Shown here piece after piece: positions 62,026-64,000 of a stretch of DNA of 64,000 nucleotides. Source of the stretch: Neobacillus niacini (GTDB taxonomy: Bacteria > Bacillota > Bacilli > Bacillales > Cytobacillaceae); NCBI RefSeq assembly GCF_000759675.1, contig NZ_BAWM01000006.1, positions 124,001 to 188,000 on the forward strand. The letters are read 5' to 3'. The notes under the pieces are model-generated. The model was not told the DNA's origin. It made no database searches and saw only the letters and a list, made by a program, of their open reading frames with translations. Both the position numbers and the translations under genes were made by a program. Each line of letters starts with the position of its first letter. The stretch's first letter is position 1.

Positions 62026-62067
62026 ATTGGAGGTACAAATCGCTATGGTTTGTTTCCTCTTTTTTGT
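62026..62067 (+). terminator. Terminator after pabBC
   Basis: GGAGGTACAAA/TTTGTTTCCTC hairpin with one mismatch, followed by six T. Confidence 0.7.
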
Positions 62068-62174
62068 TAATATATCAAAAATTCAAATTAAATTTACAAA
62101 TGAAATGGCATACAATTTGCATTATGCTATAATTCTAATATTATTAAACAGCTTTTAAAAGAAAGGTAACACAG

Positions 62175-62873
62175 ATGAAAAAGACGTTAATACTTATTGG
62201 AATTGGGTTTTTATTAATAGCTCTTTTATTCGCAGGAATGTTTAAAGTAACGAAATTAAGAACCTTTCAATTATTTGGAGGTTTAACATATAAAGTTGAA
62301 ACGGAAAACAAGGTCATTGCTTTAACATTTGATGACGGTCCGACAAAGAACGTGGATCAGATTCTGCCTTTATTGGATAAATACAAGGCAAAAGCTACTT
62401 TTTTCCTTATCGGAAAAGATATTGTAAAACACCCTGAAGAAGCTAAAAAATTGGTAGAAGCAGGGCATCAAATTGGAAATCACACTTATTCACACGAAAG
62501 AATGGTTTTAAAATCTCCTACTTTTATTAAAGAGGAAATTGAAAAAACAGATGAGTTGATTCGAAAAGCTGGGTATAAGGGCGAAATCGACTTTCGACCT
62601 CCCTATGGAAAAAAACTTGTGGGATTACCTTATTATTTAAATAAGCACAACAGAGAAACGATTATGTGGTCTTTAGAACCGGATACGTATTACACAAGTG
62701 CAGATGAAAAAGTAAATTATGTAATTGAAAACATTATACCAGGATCGATCATCTTGCTGCATCCAATGTACGATCAAACAGGTGGGGAAATCCAAGCAAT
62801 CGAAGATATTTTACAAAAACTAACGAACGATGGGTATAAATTTGTGACCGTGGATCAACTACAGGAATTATGA
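62175..62873 (+). CDS. Polysaccharide deacetylase (NodB domain)
   Basis: A 232-residue membrane-anchored deacetylase. An uncleaved-looking anchor is at about 4-24. NodB motifs in order are TFDDGPT (metal Asp), GNHTYSH (metal His pair), FRPPYGKK, and ILLHP near the end. It removes acetyl groups from peptidoglycan or another polymer at the outer face, as PdaA/PdaB-like proteins do. ATG 62175 follows GAAAGG. Convergent or parallel partners are not informative. Confidence 0.9.
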   Translation: MKKTLILIGIGFLLIALLFAGMFKVTKLRTFQLFGGLTYKVETENKVIALTFDDGPTKNVDQILPLLDKYKAKATFFLIGKDIVKHPEEAKKLVEAGHQIGNHTYSHERMVLKSPTFIKEEIEKTDELIRKAGYKGEIDFRPPYGKKLVGLPYYLNKHNRETIMWSLEPDTYYTSADEKVNYVIENIIPGSIILLHPMYDQTGGEIQAIEDILQKLTNDGYKFVTVDQLQEL

Positions 62874-62948
62874 TTGGTTTCTTTAAAACTGTTCTGTTGA
62901 TGATTATTCTAAATCTATTAAACTGACTAATCCTTAAGTTTTTAAGAC

Positions 62949-62978
62949 CAGCTGCCATTCTTAGGCGGCTTTTTCTTA
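62949..62978 (+). terminator. Terminator after the deacetylase gene
   Basis: AGCTGCC/GGCGGCT (one G-U pair) followed by TTTTTC. Confidence 0.7.
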
Positions 62979-63336
62979 TATAGCTAATTTTAAAAGTAAT
63001 TCAATCGGTTCGCTCCGGAATCTTATCAAAATCTTAATAAAGTTCCTCACTAAGCGTTAAGATTTGCTGGTTATAATAAAGGCAATGATAGATTGGAAGG
63101 GAATCTACGTCTTGTATTGTTCAACGAATTTTATGCACCTAATGGGTCTGGATAGTTAGGCAAAGATTAATAAAATGGAGTAATTCTTTTCTTAGGAAGG
63201 AAGCTCCCCACTATTTAAAATAATTACTCCTAAAAGTTTAAGAATATCTTAAGGATTCTATAAAACTTTTCTTAAGTTTTTTTATGTATAGTAAATACAG
63301 AGAGGTTTTCTTGATCGACTTTTAAGGAGGCTAATT
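62979..63336. other. Intergenic region, no gene recognised
   Basis: About 360 nt with no credible ORF. A T-rich hairpin (AAAACTTTTCTTAAGTTTTTTT) and GCTTAAG-type AT repeats lie at 63240-63300. GGAGGC at 63327 is the ribosome site of the next gene. Confidence 0.35.
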
Positions 63337-63924
63337 ATGATAGAAAAACAGGTGTATATTCTTTTAACGAATACTGGTTCCTTCTTAACCAAATTGATAA
63401 AGCTATATACGAAAAAACCATATAATCATGCATCAATAGCCTTTGATAGTAATTTATCAGAGGTATATAGCTTTGGGAGAAAAACAGCCCGTAACCCATT
63501 TATTGGAGGTTTTGTAAAGGAAGATGTCATGGCAGGTTTATTTAAACAAGCTGACTGTGCCATTTATTCTATCACAGTAACAGAGGTTCATTTTCAAAAG
63601 ATGAATCACTATTTACAAGAAATTGAAACACAAAAGAAACATTATCGGTATAATTTTTTAGGATTATTCGGTGTTATGTTTAATAAGCCAATAAAAAGAA
63701 AAAATGCTTTCTTCTGTTCTCAATTTGTTGCTTATGTACTAAAGGAGTCTAACATCATTGATTTTGAGAAGCCACTGTCACTAGTAGCACCATATGATTT
63801 ACAAAGTATTTCTAAATTTCAATTAGTGTATGAAGGAAAGCTAAAGGATTATCATAATGAAAATGACTCAGTTCGGTTGACTGAGCCATTCATTTATCAT
63901 TCCAAAAACGCCTGTCTATTTTAA
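63337..63924 (+). CDS. YiiX/YycO-type NlpC/P60-like cysteine hydrolase
   Basis: A 195-residue protein of the circularly permuted NlpC/P60 (papain-like) group. The His is in KPYNHASIAFD near residue 31 and the catalytic Cys in KNAFFCSQFVAYVLKES near residue 130, the order opposite to classical NlpC/P60. Family members act on lipids, amides or peptides; substrate unknown. The start ATG 63337 follows AAGGAGG. Confidence 0.8.
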   Translation: MIEKQVYILLTNTGSFLTKLIKLYTKKPYNHASIAFDSNLSEVYSFGRKTARNPFIGGFVKEDVMAGLFKQADCAIYSITVTEVHFQKMNHYLQEIETQKKHYRYNFLGLFGVMFNKPIKRKNAFFCSQFVAYVLKESNIIDFEKPLSLVAPYDLQSISKFQLVYEGKLKDYHNENDSVRLTEPFIYHSKNACLF

Positions 63925-63927
63925 TTG

Positions 63928-64000
63928 TCATTTACTTATTGATGATAGTACTGCGAATTCAGACATCAATCCTAACTTTGACGTAACTGTTACGGCAACC
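63928..64000 (-). CDS. Possible C-terminal end of a gene on the minus strand (cut)
   Basis: A 23-codon frame ending TGA 63930-63928 runs off the window edge (VAVTVTSKLGLMSEFAVLSS). It may be the end of a neighbouring gene. No family can be called from so little. Confidence 0.2.
   Translation of the reverse strand, partial: VAVTVTSKLGLMSEFAVLSSISK

Noticed and set aside
1-64000. CRISPR array, rRNA or tRNA genes, integrase or attachment sites
   Set aside because: Looked for regularly spaced direct repeats, rRNA-like blocks, tRNA cloverleafs and CCA ends, and recombinase motifs. None were found. The tandem arrays have no spacers and no cas genes.

Overview
The window looks like chromosome from a low-GC, endospore-forming Bacillaceae (Bacillus/Neobacillus-like). 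Support comes from AGGAGG-type ribosome binding sites, frequent TTG/GTG starts, rho-independent terminators after most genes, and sporulation or Bacillus-typical families: YheC/YheD ATP-grasp, Spo0E-like phosphatase, SleB-type hydrolase, ComK, the potassium importer KimA and the bacillithiol-dependent FosB. I see no rRNA, tRNA, CRISPR array or complete insertion sequence.

Layout. 1-13 kb: a PAP2 phosphatase (cut by the window edge), a metallophosphoesterase gene with a premature stop, a redoxin, a YheC/YheD protein, kimA behind a c-di-AMP riboswitch, hisJ, MFS and MATE exporters, comK, and a TrpD2-like gene left beside the 3' end of a lost uroporphyrinogen methyltransferase gene. 13-27 kb is the metabolic core. 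A SAM-I riboswitch leads cysH-cysP-sat-cysC-sumT-sirB, then cysJ-cysI. Together these take up sulfate, activate it to APS/PAPS, reduce it to sulfite and then sulfide, and make most of the siroheme that CysI needs. cysK (making cysteine) and an ssu-type sulfonate ABC transporter follow. 27-32 kb holds queuosine-precursor synthesis: queF and queCDE diverge, each behind its own preQ1-I riboswitch. 33-36 kb holds a class A penicillin-binding protein.

36.3-40.2 kb is the most rearranged part. The two ends of a catalase gene lie about 3.5 kb apart. Between them are a decayed AbiV (abortive infection) gene, two broken acetyltransferase genes and a visibly GC-richer GntR/ABC cassette whose ATPase has an amber codon. 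40-51 kb carries small stress or detoxification genes (VOC proteins, fosB, phosphoesterase, acetyltransferase), a TPR protein with an apparent C-terminal winged helix, a signal peptidase, and an ECF sigma/anti-sigma pair behind a candidate ECF promoter. 51-64 kb carries a flavin-dependent monooxygenase-like gene, an AraC regulator, a TrkH/Ktr potassium channel, a threonine aldolase-like enzyme, a fused pabB-pabC gene, a polysaccharide deacetylase and a NlpC/P60-like hydrolase.

Three repeat families recur: (i) 177-184 bp MITE-like elements with GGCTGTGTTAAA ends and perfect 8-bp target duplications, plus a deleted remnant; (ii) a 13-mer, GGTGACAGGCACC, just after genes at four places; (iii) intergenic arrays with a 52-bp period at four loci. 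All functions are read from translated motifs and context. No database search was run.
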